A stretch of DNA of 64,000 nucleotides from Hypericum androsaemum (GCA_963995505.1 OZ023188.1:15947912-16011911); one strand, 5' to 3'; counted from the stretch's first letter, positions 1-12,270 are shown. Notes: generated from the sequence alone by a model not told the origin. Made by a program: numbers and translations.

Positions 1-820
1 TTACATCGACCTTGACTCTCATCTGAGTGTATCTTGTATGCATTCAGTTGCTCTATTGACGTTGTCTTGAGGTTATTGGCCAAAACTTGCTTCGGCAGAA
101 ATTCGCCCCGATCGTTAGCCTTCGTGCTTTTTCGATTGCCCTTTGCTCCCCCCCCTTTGTGCCACCCTGTTGCCATCTGACTGGCTTTCCTTTTCTGCTT
201 GGATTTCTTGTCTTCTGTATGTACTTGTCTTTATTGTTCTGCAACTGGTGTTTAATATAGGCTACGCGCCACTTTATCCCTAAAAAAAACTAGTAAGAAT
301 AACCACTAAAAAACTAGTAGGTTTAGCTTAACTAGAGTTCTTCGGTCCGAATCAAGAATACAATAATGTTAAACTTTGATAGAAAGATATTTGCCACATT
401 TATATCATGGACTTGCTTAAAAATAAGAAAAATTATACACGACTGAAATATAGATTAGTTAATTCTCGATTATCGAACATCGGATCAAATAGTTAAATCT
501 GAAACAGATCACTGCAACTTCTTTCAATTCCACCTCGATGTCCTGTACCAAAGATGCTATATCCTGTCTCCTCCCCAACACAACCTTAATTTAATCCCAA
601 ACAAAACATTACCTGCAAACCAAGCATTTTGGTTCGAGAGATCAACTTAATAAATCCATTTCCCCCCAATTTAGAGTACAGGTTTGGTGAGATAATGAGC
701 TGGGCATTTCCATAGTACCACCACTTCACCTCTCCCTCCTCACATGGCCTCATAAATCTCATTTCCCACATTCTTCCTCTCATTTCCCCTTCCCTTCCTT
801 CCCCCCTCTCTAACCAAGAA
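1..820. other. 5' flank of the receptor kinase gene
   Basis: No gene is recognised here. Short open frames are present but match nothing I know. The last 100 bases are C/T-rich, which fits a promoter and 5' leader for the gene starting at 821. Confidence 0.5.
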
Positions 821-3719
821 ATGTGGGATCACCCAATTATTAACGTCCTGATCCTAATCATTAGCCTAATCACTTTCCTAATCCCACCCTCCAGAGCGCT
901 AAATACAGATGGCGTTTTGCTACTCTCCTTCAAGTACTCCATCCTCGCCGACCCGGACTCCGCCCTCCAGTCCTGGAACCCCAACGACGCCGATCCGTGT
1001 TCATGGAACGGCGTCCGCTGCGGGGCACCGGGAGACAACTCCGGCCAAGCCTACGCTCGAGTCACCGAGTTATCCCTCCCCAACTTCCGGCTAGCCGGAC
1101 TCATCCCGTCGGAGCTGGCATTGATCGAGTTCCTCCAAGTCCTCGACCTCTCCAACAACTCCCTCAACGGCTCCCTCCCTTCCACCTTCGCCAACGCCAC
1201 CCGCCTCCGCTTCCTCGACCTCTCCAACAACTCCTTCACCGGCGGATTACCGGATTCTCTTCCCAGCCTCCAGTTGCTCAACCTTTCCGATAATGCCCTC
1301 GCGGGAACTTTACCCGCCGGGCTTTCCAACCTAACCGTCGTTGCCCTCGGGAGTAACCGCCTGTTCGGGGATATTCCGTCCAAGCTTAACGCCGTCGAGG
1401 TGCTGGATCTTTCCTTCAACCTGTTCAACGGCTCATTGCCGTCCGATTTTAACGGCGGGAAGCTCCGTTACCTTAACCTCTCCTATAACAGCCTCACCGG
1501 GCCGATTCCCCAGGAGTTCGCCCAGAATATTCTTGTGAACGCTACCGTTGACCTCTCCTACAACAATTTGACCGGCCAGGTCCCCGACTCGCCGGTGTTC
1601 CTTAACCAGACGGCGAGCTCCTTCGCCGGAAACACCGACCTTTGCGGGGATCCGACTCACAACCTGTGCCCGATCCCTTCCTCGGCCTCCATCCTTCCGA
1701 ACGCGTCGGACTCCCCAACATCGTCTCCGGCGATCGCCGCGATCCCGAAAACGGACGACTTCAGCCCCGCCGCCGCGCAATCCGGGAAAAGCAGGAGCAC
1801 GTCGGCTCTCCGACCGGGCACAGTGATCGGGATCGTTGTTGGTGACGTGGCGGGGGTTTTAGTCATTGGCTCGGTCTTCTTCTACATCTACTATCTGAAA
1901 AGGAAGAGAAGAAGGTCATCACGCGGTCAAAACCAAAACGCCGCCGCCGCAACCTCGAAGAGCGCCGGCCCGGTCGTCACGGTGAAAGACGACTGGACGT
2001 CGACGTCTTCCACGTCTCCAGATTCGAAAGGCTTCTCGAGGTGGTCTTGCCTAAGGAAAGGGAACCACAACGACGACGACGAGTCCGGGTCGACCAGCAC
2101 CGAAACGGATCCACCGGACGACCCGAGAAAAAGCCTCGAAGCCGGAGGGGGAGCCGCCGCCGGAGGGACGCTGGTGACGGTCGACGGGGCGAAGGAGTTG
2201 GAGCTAGAGACGCTGCTGAAAGCCTCGGCTTACATATTGGGGGCGACCGGTTCGAGTATAATGTACAAGGCGGTTCTGGAAGACGGCACGGCCTTCGCGG
2301 TCCGGCGAATAGGGGAGAGCCACGTGGAGCGGTTCAGGGACTTCGAGAACCAGATCCGGGTCGTTTCGAAGCTGGTCCACCCGAACCTAGTCCGGATCCG
2401 GGGGTTCTACTGGGGAATCGACGAGAAGCTCATCATCTACGATTTCGTCCCTAATGGCAGCCTCGCCAATGCTCGTTACAGTAAGCGCCCCCTTTTCTCC
2501 CTTAAAATATTAAATTATTATCGACTTTATTATATATATTTTTATTTGAATCCAAGATTTCTTTAAAAAAATTTAAATTGTTATCGAGCATGTTAGTTAG
2601 ATGTTTATGATAGTGTGTCCATTCTGTGTGCGCTAGTTTGCGCGGGCGGGGGTCGACGGTGGAGTAGTTGCAACTGAAACTTGTTCTATCCTTTAATTTT
2701 TTTCTAATGTCAACTTGGATGGACGCGGTCGTAGTTTCCTATCGTTTTCGTCGGACCAAACGGCGTCGGAAAGCGACCGGTCTTCGCTTCCATGCCTCGT
2801 ATCTTAATTTCGTTAGTTGGCGATAATTATTTCTTTATTGTTATTGGTTGCCGAGTTTTGACTAGGAACAATGATAATTAATTATGGTGAAATTACCTGC
2901 TATTTGTAACATATTAATTCAGTTTTGAACCAAATATAATTATAACAAAAAAAATTTAATTTTTAATTTAACACTGTTATATTTCTAATTCAAAATTTTT
3001 CAATAATTAACTTCATGCTAATAACAATTGATTTATTTCCAGGGAAAGCCGGGACTTCGCCTTGTCCTCTGCCGTGGGAGGCGCGGCTCAGGATCGCAAA
3101 GGGGGTGGCCTGTGGGCTTGCTTTCCTCCACGAGAAGAGGCACGTGCACGGGAATCTCAAGCCCAGCAACATTCTTCTGGGCTCCGATATGGAGCCCAAG
3201 ATCGGGGACTTCGGGCTCGAAAGGCTTGTGACGGGTGACACCAGCTACAAGGGTGGGTCAGCCCGGACATTCGGGAGCAAGAGGTCCACGGCATCGCGCG
3301 ACGGCTTCTCGGATCTCGGGATCGGACCTAGCCCGAGCCCAAGCCCCAGCTCGATGGGTGGCCTCTCCCCGTACTTTGCGCCGGAGTCGCTTAGGAGCCT
3401 CAAGACCAACCCGAAGTGGGATGTGTACTCGTTCGGTGTGATCTTGCTCGAGTTGCTGACGGGGAAGGTCATAGTTGTGGACGAGATGGGGCAAGGGAGC
3501 AATGGGCTTACGGTGGAGGACAAGAACAGGGCTCTTCGGATGGCTGACGTGGCGATTCGGGCCGATGTGGAGGGCAAGGAGGACGCCTTGTTGTCATGCT
3601 TCAAGTTGGGATACGGCTGTGCGTCTCCTCTGCCACAGAAGAGGCCGTCAATGAAAGAGGCCATGCAAGTTCTTGAGAAATTTCCGTCGTCAACCAAAAC
3701 GTACTTGTATGGTCATTAA
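821..3719 (+). CDS. Atypical LRR receptor-like kinase (LRR-III/At4g37250-like)
   Basis: Two exons, 821-2480 and 3043-3719, join in phase (A|GG codon) across a 562-bp GT-AG intron and give 778 residues. Order of parts: signal peptide (about 1-26), LRR N-terminal cap with a CSW motif, about six to seven LRRs with the LDLSNN pattern (about 80-260), a proline/serine-rich stretch, one membrane span (about 335-358) followed by KRKRRR, an acidic linker, then a kinase domain (about 462-770). The kinase looks inactive or atypical. The VAIK lysine is Arg495 (FAVRRIGE) and the HRD motif reads HGNLKPSN (589-596), though DFG (609-611) and APE-like FAPES are kept. This combination is typical of a plant LRR-RLK subgroup thought to signal as pseudokinases at the plasma membrane. 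Exon 1 is GC-rich while the intron and flanks are AT-rich. The start is the first ATG before the hydrophobic leader. The ligand is not predictable. Confidence 0.93.
2481..3042 (+). other. Intron of the receptor kinase gene
   Basis: The intron begins GTAAGC and ends TTTCCAG. It is AT-rich and separates the N-lobe from the C-lobe of the kinase domain. Nothing else was seen in it. Confidence 0.9.
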
Positions 3720-4056
3720 TTGTAATTGGTAGAAAGGAGTTGTTTATATAGGTCGTTGATTTGCATCAGTTAGTTTTACATGACCGATGAAATTTTTTAT
3801 AATAATCTCATCACAAATCGAACATGTAACGTTGACACTGATTTTCGGGAGTGCTATTTTGACTTGCGGAGGCAGACCATTCCCATCTTACTAGAATCTG
3901 TATATTAAAAATGAAAAGTAGTTAAAATTATTTCCTTGTGAATTGAGATTAAGCACGAAAACAAATTCAACGACAGCACCTATTCCAACAAATTTATGGC
4001 AACCGGCTCTAGGAGTTATTTTTTTTTGGCTGGTTCCTCGTTAGGTATAATTTTAT
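3720..4056. other. 3' flank of the receptor kinase gene
   Basis: AT-rich DNA without a recognisable gene. It probably contains the 3' UTR and polyadenylation site. Confidence 0.5.
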
Positions 4057-4230
4057 GGACAAATTACTCTCAAGTCCCTGATCTTTGGTCACGCTCCTCC
4101 TAGGGTCCCTGACTTTTGGAAAATGATTGTCCCGCCCCTAAGTTTTGATGATGATAGACTCTCGGGTCCTTGGAGTTTTTCTCCGGCGAACCCCCACTTG
4201 AAATGACCAAAATACTCCTCCTACTTAAAA
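4057..4230 (+). repeat. Terminal-repeat-like sequence of a Mutator-like element
   Basis: It begins ACAAATTACTCTCAAG and continues with 'gggtcc', 'actctcgggtcc' and 'ccggcgaaccccc' blocks. These follow the same order as the left terminal inverted repeat of the MULE at 62968. No matching inverted copy was found before the hAT element at 5249, so only one end is visible. Confidence 0.55.
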
Positions 4231-4417
4231 AATAAAAAAACTTTTCTTCATCCCACTTATCTTCTTCCTCGCACCTCATCCAAAACCAAAACTTAAAATC
4301 AAAACTAATTAACATCCAACCCAATTAAATCTGCTGCCCTCCGCTTCCCGTCCCCAACCTCCCATGACATCGCAGGGTGGAACCCAAGATTACAACAATT
4401 TCTACATTTCGTGAAGA

Positions 4418-4856
4418 TTAAAGGAAGATTTTCCTCTTCTTAAAAGCAGGGTGGATGCTATTTATCCCATTACAAGCTGAAGAAGAAGAAGAACGCAGCT
4501 TCTTGGTCCTGACCGCGCACTCTGTCAGCCTCTCGACCACTACGCGCATCTCCGACGCTTTCCTCCCCATCTTCTCCTCCACCGCGCGCTCCTCCCACTC
4601 TCTTCCCTGCACTCACGAACTCAATTCAAAACCCTAACACACCTTGATCGGAGGGCCCGAGATCCAAAATGGCGGCGCTGGGACGGCGGCTGGCGAGGAT
4701 TGAGGACATGGTGGAGGAGAGGAGGTATGGGAAGGTGGCGCGGGATTCCAGAATTGCCGCCGCCATTTGGTCGAGTTCGGTCTCGAGCTTGTCCAAGTCT
4801 TCCTCCTCGGCTTCTACTTCGACTTCCTTGGCTAGGGTCCCACCCTCTCCAGCCAT
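4418..4856 (-). CDS. Small plant-specific protein of unknown function, possibly a broken copy
   Basis: On the minus strand an open frame starts at ATG 4856. It is acidic and Leu-rich (EEEDLDKLETELDQMAAAI) and then reads RATFPYLLSSTMSSILASRR. A second open block, about 4606-4418, has an ERL-type helix and ends HPAFKKRKIFL. From memory, this arrangement (acidic N-terminal helix, LLSS..S-RP block, C-terminal HPAFK-basic end) belongs to an uncharacterised plant family of about 130 residues. The two blocks are separated by only 34 bp with stops in all three frames. GGT|gtgtta to gtgcag|GGA would keep frame, but 34 bp is shorter than normal plant introns. The alternative acceptor at 4571 gives a 70-bp intron but lacks a pyrimidine tract. 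Either the gene uses a poor intron or it is a pseudogene. It lies next to a MULE-like terminal repeat, so capture by a Pack-MULE is possible. Confidence 0.45.
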
Positions 4857-5240
4857 GCTCGGTAGTTAGAGGAGGGTTTTTTTTTTTGCTTTAAGCGGGT
4901 GGGTCGCCCAATTTCAAAAGTTTTCAGAGGGAAGAAGGCGCCGGTGGGTAATAGGCCACTTAATCGACGGCGGTGAATTTCTGGTCTGGTTGCTTAATAT
5001 GCTTCTCCTTCGTTAAGTGAGTTTTTTTTCCTTTTTTTATTTCTAATTCATGATGAATTATTTTTCTGGTCTGGTTGTGTTCATATGCTTCTTTCTGATT
5101 TCCTTCCATCTACACCTGTAATTTTTCGGACATGGCTTTACAGCTTCTGTCTTTTGATGGCAATGGTAAATTTTTTATATTTATAAATTTGCCTTCCACT
5201 TGTATTTTAACCGATGTAAAATTATCAACACGTCTCTTCA
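4857..5240. other. Spacer between the small gene and the hAT element
   Basis: AT-rich DNA with poly-T runs. The part nearest 4857 would be the promoter of the minus-strand gene. No other feature was seen. Confidence 0.4.
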
Positions 5241-5248
5241 AACGAGAT

Positions 5249-7774
5249 CAGGGGTGGAGCCAGAAAATTTAGGGAGTGGGGACAATATAATTTTTTTCAA
5301 AAAGTTCAACGTATGTAATTACAACATTTATAATTGTCCTCTACGATTACTCATGCATTGAAATCGCTCCATAATAGCTACATTGTCAATACAATCAAAT
5401 ACATTTTTCTCGATATATGTAATTAAATAATCACCTAGCAATTGATCTCCCATCTTGTTGCGAAGACGATTCTTCAAAATATTCATGGCAGAAAATGCTC
5501 TCTCAACACTTGCAGTTGCAACCGGCAATATCAAAGCTAATTTCAGGAGCCAAAATACCTTATGATAAATGAGATCTCTCTGTATTTGCACCAACTTCTG
5601 AGCCAAAATATCGAACCTCTTTATATCATAAAATTCATCATTGATCTCATTTTAGCAATATAATTCTAACTGACTATCCAGTGTCAAGATATCCAATAAT
5701 GAAAAGTCAAGTGGATAAAACTTAGTCAGACCAAGCAATTTTTTCTTATAAAAAGTAGCAAATGATTCATCCGGACTCAAACATGCCACCCCAAGAAGCA
5801 ATTCAGTATTGATCTCAGTAAACCGACTATTTAATTCCTGAAGCTGCGTATCTATAATTTCATAGAAAATGGTGCAGATTAGTAACATGGACATTTTTGC
5901 GCCGAGATCTTCCACTTGGCTAAAACATATGTTTCATATGTGGAATAATAATCTCACGTTCTGTGCAAAATGCTGAAGCTTCTAATAGCAAAAAAGTCCA
6001 CCATGTATCTCTTAGATGTTGCAACCTTTGTTTTGACACTTTTACTAGTGTCATGGCTCCAGTAATATTTTGATCATTTTATTGTAAAATCTGTGATAAT
6101 TCATTGGTGATTCCTAATATGCTCTTCATAAGGTGAAAACTAAATATAAAATCAAATGATTGAAGTATCTCCAATAGAGAATTAGCTTCAACTTGTTGAA
6201 TAGATTCAGTTCCATCCTCAGCTACGATATCCAATACCTTTATTGAAAAGTTGAAGAAAATTAATTAACTTTTGTGCATGCATAAATAATTAATAATAAT
6301 AAAGTACTTAAAAATATACGAATTAATTAATATAAAAATAAACCTTTGAAGAAAAAATATTATCTTGATCACAGAATCGAACATTAGTTGTAAATTCAAA
6401 AGTGAACCATAATGTGAACCCTATCTTATGTCACATGCTCGTCTAACACCAAGTTCTTGATTCAAACCCCTTCCACTTGCAAGTTCACCATTTTCTAATC
6501 CCTTGACAATTCTAGCAGCATCTTGTTCTCTCAAAATATCACGACGTCGACATGACGCCCTAACAATATTTAAGACCATAGCTATCACGTTGAATAGAGA
6601 TGCAACATGATCGATATTTTTAGCAACAGCTACCAATGTTCACTGAAGCTGGTGAGCAACAGTGAGCAAAGCAGTGAACATAATGCACAGATTCATTCTC
6701 CCTTATAATTATATTTTTTAACCCATTGAATTCTACTCTCATATTACTTGCTCCATCATACCCTTGTCCACACAATCTGAACAAACTTAATCCATACTTT
6801 ATAAATGTTAACTCAATTTTTTTCTTGAGTGAATGAGCAGTTGTATCATAAATATAAACAATATCCAAAAATTGCTCAATTATACAACCTTTTCTGTTGA
6901 CATACCTTATCACAATAATCATCTGCTCTTTGACTGAAATATCACGAGATTCGTCAACCAAGATAGCAATAATAGCATTAGCAGTTTCAATTGCACACGC
7001 GCTAATAATGTCATATTGTATAGCATGAGATGTGAGCTTTAGATTATTATGAGATACGACAATAAGGAAGATAATTTTACCAATATTAATACAAAAAAAT
7101 TAAAAACATAAATTGTTTGAACATCACAGACTAACAGTAACAGAGAGATGTGAGAATATATGAAATAATGTTAAAAAATATGATATACATACACACGACA
7201 AAGCCTACCATCATCGCCCAATATGTTCGATATCGGATAGAAAACAGAGTTCTAACTAATTATGAATTCGAGACAAAACCTAACAACTAATCCAAACCCT
7301 AACCTAATAGAAATAATGCAAACAATAGGGATAGATATCATATACGTGACCCTTTAATCAAAAAAGAAAGAAAAGATAATTCACCATATTCCAAGTTGAC
7401 CCCTAAACGTATTCTGGTTTGCTTTGGATTGGACGTCCCGTTTCTTTCTTTTTTATTTTTTTGAGGGAGCTCTAGGGTTGGTTCCTTATATGAGGAGGAA
7501 CTGTAATTCAAAATATAACACCGGTGATTCTGTTCAGAAAGGGAATAAAACTTTTTTGCATATGGTCAAATTCTATTCGAACTCGATAACTTGTTTAACA
7601 TTTGAAATACACACTTTCTTGTACCCGACTAGCATATGATAAGTTGATAATGGGCCATTATGGTTTTAATTTTTAGGTTGAATAATTTTTTAGTGGGGAC
7701 ATATATTAAAAAATATACCTAGTTATCAAACAAAGAAATTAAGTAGGGGAAATTCCCTCCTCCCTCCGCCCCTG
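5249..7774 (-). mobile_element. Degraded hAT DNA transposon
   Basis: Left end CAGGGGTGGAG and right end (reverse complement) CAGGGGCGGAG form short terminal inverted repeats. They are flanked by an 8-bp target duplication, AACGAGAT (5241-5248) and AACGAGAC (7775-7782), with one mismatch. An 8-bp TSD and CAGGGG-type ends are hallmarks of the hAT superfamily. The interior carries minus-strand transposase fragments. The element is 2,526 bp. Confidence 0.9.
5328..6961 (-). pseudogene. Fragmented hAT (ZMYM1-like) transposase
   Basis: Read from 6961 downward, the blocks are: MVDESRDISVKEQM with GQGYDGASNM and VHCFAH (6961-6620), the catalytic-core region of the DUF4371/ZMYM1-like hAT transposases; a short block with VASLFNVIAMV (6636-6421); a middle block (5915-5652); and the C-terminal dimerisation domain with LPVATASVERAFSAMNILK and LRNKMGDQLL (5606-5328). 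Frameshifts and stops separate the blocks, so no full-length transposase can be made. The N-terminal zinc-finger part is not recognisable. Confidence 0.85.
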
Positions 7775-7900
7775 AACGAGACCCATCTCGAGTCGAAGAT
7801 TGCACTGGCTTTGACTTCACCAAAGTGCGGCACTGGCTTTTTTACCAACGTGGGAGAAATGGGGGTCGTGCGAGTTTAACAATGGGCGCGTGATCAACCT

Positions 7901-8011
7901 GCTCAGATACCATGTTAGAATCTCCATATCTAACCCAAAACTTTAAGGCAATGGGTTGGTAGATTTTCTACACTTATAAACTTGCCACCTACCGATGTGA
8001 GATTCTCAACA
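7901..8011 (-). mobile_element. TRIM-type LTR with primer-binding site
   Basis: On the minus strand a 99-bp LTR runs from TGTTGAGAATCTCACATCGG (8011) to GGAGATTCTAACA (7913). It is followed at once by TGGTATCTGAGC (7912-7901), a one-mismatch match to the initiator-Met tRNA primer site used by plant LTR elements. A ~100-bp LTR of this kind is typical of terminal-repeat retrotransposons in miniature. The second LTR was not found; the left side runs into the hAT element within about 130 bp. Confidence 0.7.
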
Positions 8012-8044
8012 CGCTCCCGATCGAAAGCTTCAGAGATGTTTTAA

Positions 8045-9326
8045 TTGTGGGGAAATTCTGCTTCTCAAGTTCGAGGAGGTCGAACTCCCGATCAGACCTT
8101 CGATTCTCCGTTCTCTGCTCCTTCTAGTAATATTTATGAAAACTCTCCCTTTTATCTTCATCCGAGTAAAAATCCGGCTTCAATCTTAGTCATGCCTCCT
8201 CTTGACAACAATAACTATCATTCTTTGAGTAAATATATGCAACAAGCACTTAGGTCTAAGAAGAAATGGTAGTTAGTTGATGGATCTATTGTTTCACCTG
8301 CGTGTGGAGATGAAGATTACTTTGGATGGGAGAGTTGCAATAGTATGATTTTAAGTTAGTTGATGGCGTCTGTGCATGATTTTAAAAAATGCGGTCCGAC
8401 TGGTTGGACTGTGAAATGGGTACAAGACCAGGTCATTTTTAGGCTTTTGACCAGGGTCTGTACTAACCGGACCAAATCTGGTCGGATTGGCCGATTTTGA
8501 GGTCTATCCTGACCGGTCGAACCCGGTTAGTACAAAAATGGGCGAAATTGATTTTTTTTATAGTTTTCGAAGAAAAAAATTGATTTGACAAATTTATAAA
8601 GTAATAAATAAATAAATAAGTAAATTTATAGAGTGAAGAGATAAAAAATTAAGTCTACTTTTTTTGTATGAAAAATAAGTATATTTTAACCTACATATAT
8701 ATATATATTATTTAAAAATAAAAATTTTGGTTCGCCCGGTCTGACCGGCCGACCCAGAGGACGGGAGAAATCCCGGGTCGGCCTCCGGGTCATTTTTTAA
8801 AACCATACATCTGTGGAGCCATCCATAGCTCAAAGCCTAAATGGATGAAAAACTGCTGCGAAAGTCTGGAATGATTTGAAGGAAAGGTTTGGAACCAGTG
8901 ATTCGATTAAAATTACTAGGTTACAGATGCAACTCTGCACCTTGAAGCAAGGAGGGATCTCTATTACTGAGTATTTCACCTCTTTTAGGAATTTATGGGA
9001 TAAGTTTGTTCAATATCGACATGTTGATCTTTGCAAAAGTGTTGAATAAGGAGAAAGGTTCTTCAGATTGTGATTCTGTGAAGTCTACGACGCTTTATCT
9101 GCAGCACGATCAAGTTATCAAGTTCTTAATTGGCCTTAATGAGAATTATGATACTGTCATATCGCAAATTATGCTTGTGGATCCATTGCCTACTATGAGT
9201 AGGACTCTTTATCTTGTCTTGCAATATGAGCAACAACTTTTATCCTCTGGCTCAAGTAGTGTTGTTGTGTCTAATGCTACTTCTGCCAATTTTGTCAAGG
9301 GGAAGGATACTGGTTACAATAGCTAG
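8045..9326 (+). pseudogene. Copia-1 gag fragment, interrupted by a MITE
   Basis: The frame opens with NSPFYLHPSKNPASILVMPP and DNNNYHSLSKYMQQALRSK, the gag start typical of plant Ty1-copia elements. It is broken by in-frame TAG codons and by a 433-bp hAT MITE at 8375-8807. After the MITE the gag reading resumes (EPSIAQSL, TRLQMQLCTLKQGGISITEY) and runs with a frameshift to 9326 (LNENYDTVISQIMLVDPLP). The zinc knuckle, protease and most of the integrase are missing; at about 9337 the sequence jumps to the integrase C-terminus. Confidence 0.85.
8375..8807. mobile_element. hAT-type MITE inside copia-1 gag
   Basis: The ends CATGATTTTAAAA and TTTTAAAACCATA are inverted repeats. They are flanked by CGTCTGTG (8367-8374) and CATCTGTG (8808-8815), an 8-bp TSD with one mismatch. 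Removing the element and one TSD restores the gag reading across the site. A second copy in inverted orientation lies at 26864-27334 and shares the internal AT-rich block. No coding capacity. Confidence 0.82.
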
Positions 9327-9336
9327 AGCTCTAATT

Positions 9337-12270
9337 ATCCAAGCTCACTAACCAACCCATTTTTGGAGTGCTGTTGTATCCCATGTTGTGTACCTGATCA
9401 ATAGGTTACCCACTATTGCTCTTCATAACAAGACCCCCTTTGAGATTTTGCATGGGAAGACACCAAAGTATGGTCACTTGAGAGTGTTTGGATGCCTTAG
9501 TTATGCCTCCACTTCACCAGCTCATAGAACCAAATTTGAGCCTCGCGCTAGACCATATGCATTTTTGGGCATTCCTGATGGGATCAAGGGATATCCATTT
9601 TATGATTTGGCAACTCACCAGGTGATTATATCCAGAGATGTTATCTTTTATGAGACGATCTTTCCTTTCCAGACCAGCAATACCTATACCTCTTCTTACT
9701 ATCACCCAGCTTCATTACAACCTTTACAACCCACACCTTCAGCCTCTTCACCTCATCCTACTGTCTTTGACTCCTCCTTACATTCTTTTTTTTCAACCTT
9801 ACCTTATCCTCCTCCCTCTGTTCCCAACCAGACCTCTGCTATTGATGCAGATCAGTCACCTGCAGACCAGCCAGCTGCACATAATGTAGACCACCAACCT
9901 ATTCATCCTACACCATCAATTCAACCCCGGAGATCCACCAGACATAAAACCATCCCTATCTATCTCCAAGACTATGAATATGAGGTTCTACAGCAACATA
10001 CCATAGTGTCTTCTTCTAGTGTGTCTCCTTATGGTTGATCTAGCTAGTCTGTTCCTAGAGTGTCTTTTACTAAGTGTCATTCTACTCCTTATCCCATTCA
10101 CAATTATTTTACACTTGGCCATTTGTCACCTGTTTTTCGTGTGTTTAGTGTCTCTGTAGCTAGCTACCTTGAGCCAGAAACCTATGAACAGACTGCTAAT
10201 CATGACTGTTGGGTCCAAGCAATACAATTAGAGCTGGATGCTCTCTCACAGAATCACACATGGACATTGGTTGATTTACCTCCGGGAAAGAAAACTATTG
10301 TAGCAAATGGGTGTTTAAAATCAACCACAAAGCTAATAGTAGTGTGGAACGTTACAAGGCCCGACTTGTTGCCAAAGGCTATACATAGTCTTTTGGAATT
10401 GATTATCTTGATACTTTTAGTCCCGTGGCCAAGATGACTACCATTTGCACCTTGTTAGCCATGGCCACATACAAGAACTGGAGTCTTCAATAATTGGACG
10501 TCAATAATGCAGTTTTACATAGTGATTTGGACGAGGAGGTATACATGGCACTTTCTGAAGGGCTTCCAGTTTCTGCAATGGATTCAGACAAGGTGTGTCG
10601 ACTTCAAAAATCCCTCTATGGCTTGAAGCAAGCAAGCAGTCAATGGTTTGCCAAGTTGACCTCCATCTTGTTAGTTTTTGGATTTGTACAATCCCAATGT
10701 GACTATTCAATGTTTACTCTTGCCATGCCTAACTCATTTACTGTGCTTTTAATTTATGTTGATGATATCATCATGGCAGAGAATTCTAATGAAATAATCT
10801 CAGCAACTAAACTGCATCTTGAACAGACTCTCAAGCTCAAGGACCTTGGCCAACTTAAATATTTCCTTGGCTTGGAAGTGGCTATGAACAAGGCTGGGTT
10901 ACATATATGCCAAAAAAAGTATGAATTGGAGTTGTTAAAAGAAACAAGTTATTTGGGTTGCAGACCTAAAAGAACGCCTCTAGATGCTGGCTGCAAACTG
11001 AGTGCCACTGCATGTACTTTACTAGATGAATTTGTAAGAATATTTCCCATTCCGTTAAGGGAAAAAATCTCTCCATAACGGGAAATATCTTTCCATGTAA
11101 TTGTGGTCCATATGTAGCCAAGATTGACCCACGATTCTGGATAAGATCACACTCAATTAAGGCACGAAATCTTTGAGAATATTGCCTACGATCATGGGAT
11201 CGTAATATTCTCCAAAGATGGTTACACAATATTTTCCATTGATGTTATGGAGCCTATAAATACACGACAATTTTGAGGTCCCTAGACTCACTCACACATT
11301 CAGAATACCAACACCATCTAGGGTGAGAGCGAGAGCCTAGAAGAGCCGAGAAAATTTGTCGCCGAATCCGGAGTCAAAGCTCGCCAGAAACCGCTACAAT
11401 GGCTGGAGGTAATTCGATCTTTTGCTTCCACTTTTTACGTGTTCATATTGTCTAGAACACGTTCAGATTGTGTAGAAATACTTACAATTATGATTTTAAT
11501 GGAAAACTAGTAATTCATGTCACTGCAAATGGTAAAGAGATCATTGAGGACTCTTCTTATTATAGGCGTCTGATAGAAAAGCTCTTGTATCTCACTGCAA
11601 CAAGACAAGATTTAAGCTTTGATATACAACAACTTAGTCAATTTTTGACTCAACCATGGGATACACACTTGCAAGTTGCATATCATGTGCTCCGATATAT
11701 TAAAGGGTCACCTAAAATGGGTTTGTTCTATTCATCTGCATCTGATGGCAACTGAAAGCTGCAGCAACTGAACAAGAAGAACAACTAAAGGCATACTCAG
11801 ACAGTGACTGGGCAGCTTGTGTTGATACACGACGATCGGTTACAGGGTATTGCGTGTATCTTGGTACTTCACTTATTTCGTGGAAGGCGAAGAAGCAAGT
11901 CACCATATCTAAGTCATCTTTCGAGGCAGAGTACAGGGCATTGGCAGCCACGACTTATGAGGGACAATCGCTATCTTACTTGCTACAAGACATGGCTGCT
12001 CCTTGCACATGACCTGCTCTATTATACTGTGATAATAAATTTGCAATTCATATTGGCGAGAATCTAATTTTTCACGAGCGTACCAAGCACATTGAATTAG
12101 ATTGCCACTTAGTACGTGAGATGGTCCAACAAGGTTTGATTAGTTATTTCATATGAAAAGCAAGTTTCAACTTGCAGATCTATTGACCAAGAATTTGCCA
12201 GTGAATCGTTTTGAGTTCTTGGTAAGTAAGATTGGACCGGTAGATATACACAATCTATCTTACGGGGGCG
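9337..12270 (+). pseudogene. Copia-1 integrase C-terminus, reverse transcriptase and RNase H, decayed
   Basis: Blocks in order: integrase C-terminal region (VVYLINRLPT, FEILHGKTPKYGHLRVFGC, 9388-10038); start of the RT (WTLVDLPPGKK, 10060-10437); RT core with QLDVNNA-type entry, [16 protein letters not shown] and the YVDD active site (10494-11030); an LTR-like insertion (11033-11486); RT end and RNase H (YRRLIEKLLYLT, YSDSDWAACVDTRRSVTGY, SSFEAEYRALA, 11500-11960); and the C-terminal ADLLTKNLP (12170-12230). Several frameshifts and stops separate the blocks, so it cannot encode a functional polyprotein. Confidence 0.88.
11033..11486 (+). mobile_element. Nested LTR-like insertion in copia-1 RT/RNase H
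   Basis: This 454-bp segment starts TGTAAGAATATTT and ends AAATACTTACA (TG...CA ends with short inverted repeats). It carries a TATA box (CCTATAAATACA, near 11250) followed by a 5'-leader-like stretch, so it resembles a solo LTR. It splits the copia-1 reverse transcriptase from its RNase H. No matching 5-bp TSD could be read (GAATT and ATTAT), so the exact ends are uncertain. Confidence 0.5.

Noticed and set aside
53..244. Minus-strand open frame of 63 codons at the window start
   Set aside because: No recognisable motif, no supporting context and a basic composition typical of chance frames.
997..2454. Several long open frames overlapping exon 1 of the receptor kinase on both strands
   Set aside because: They are shadows caused by the high GC content of exon 1; the receptor frame explains the region.
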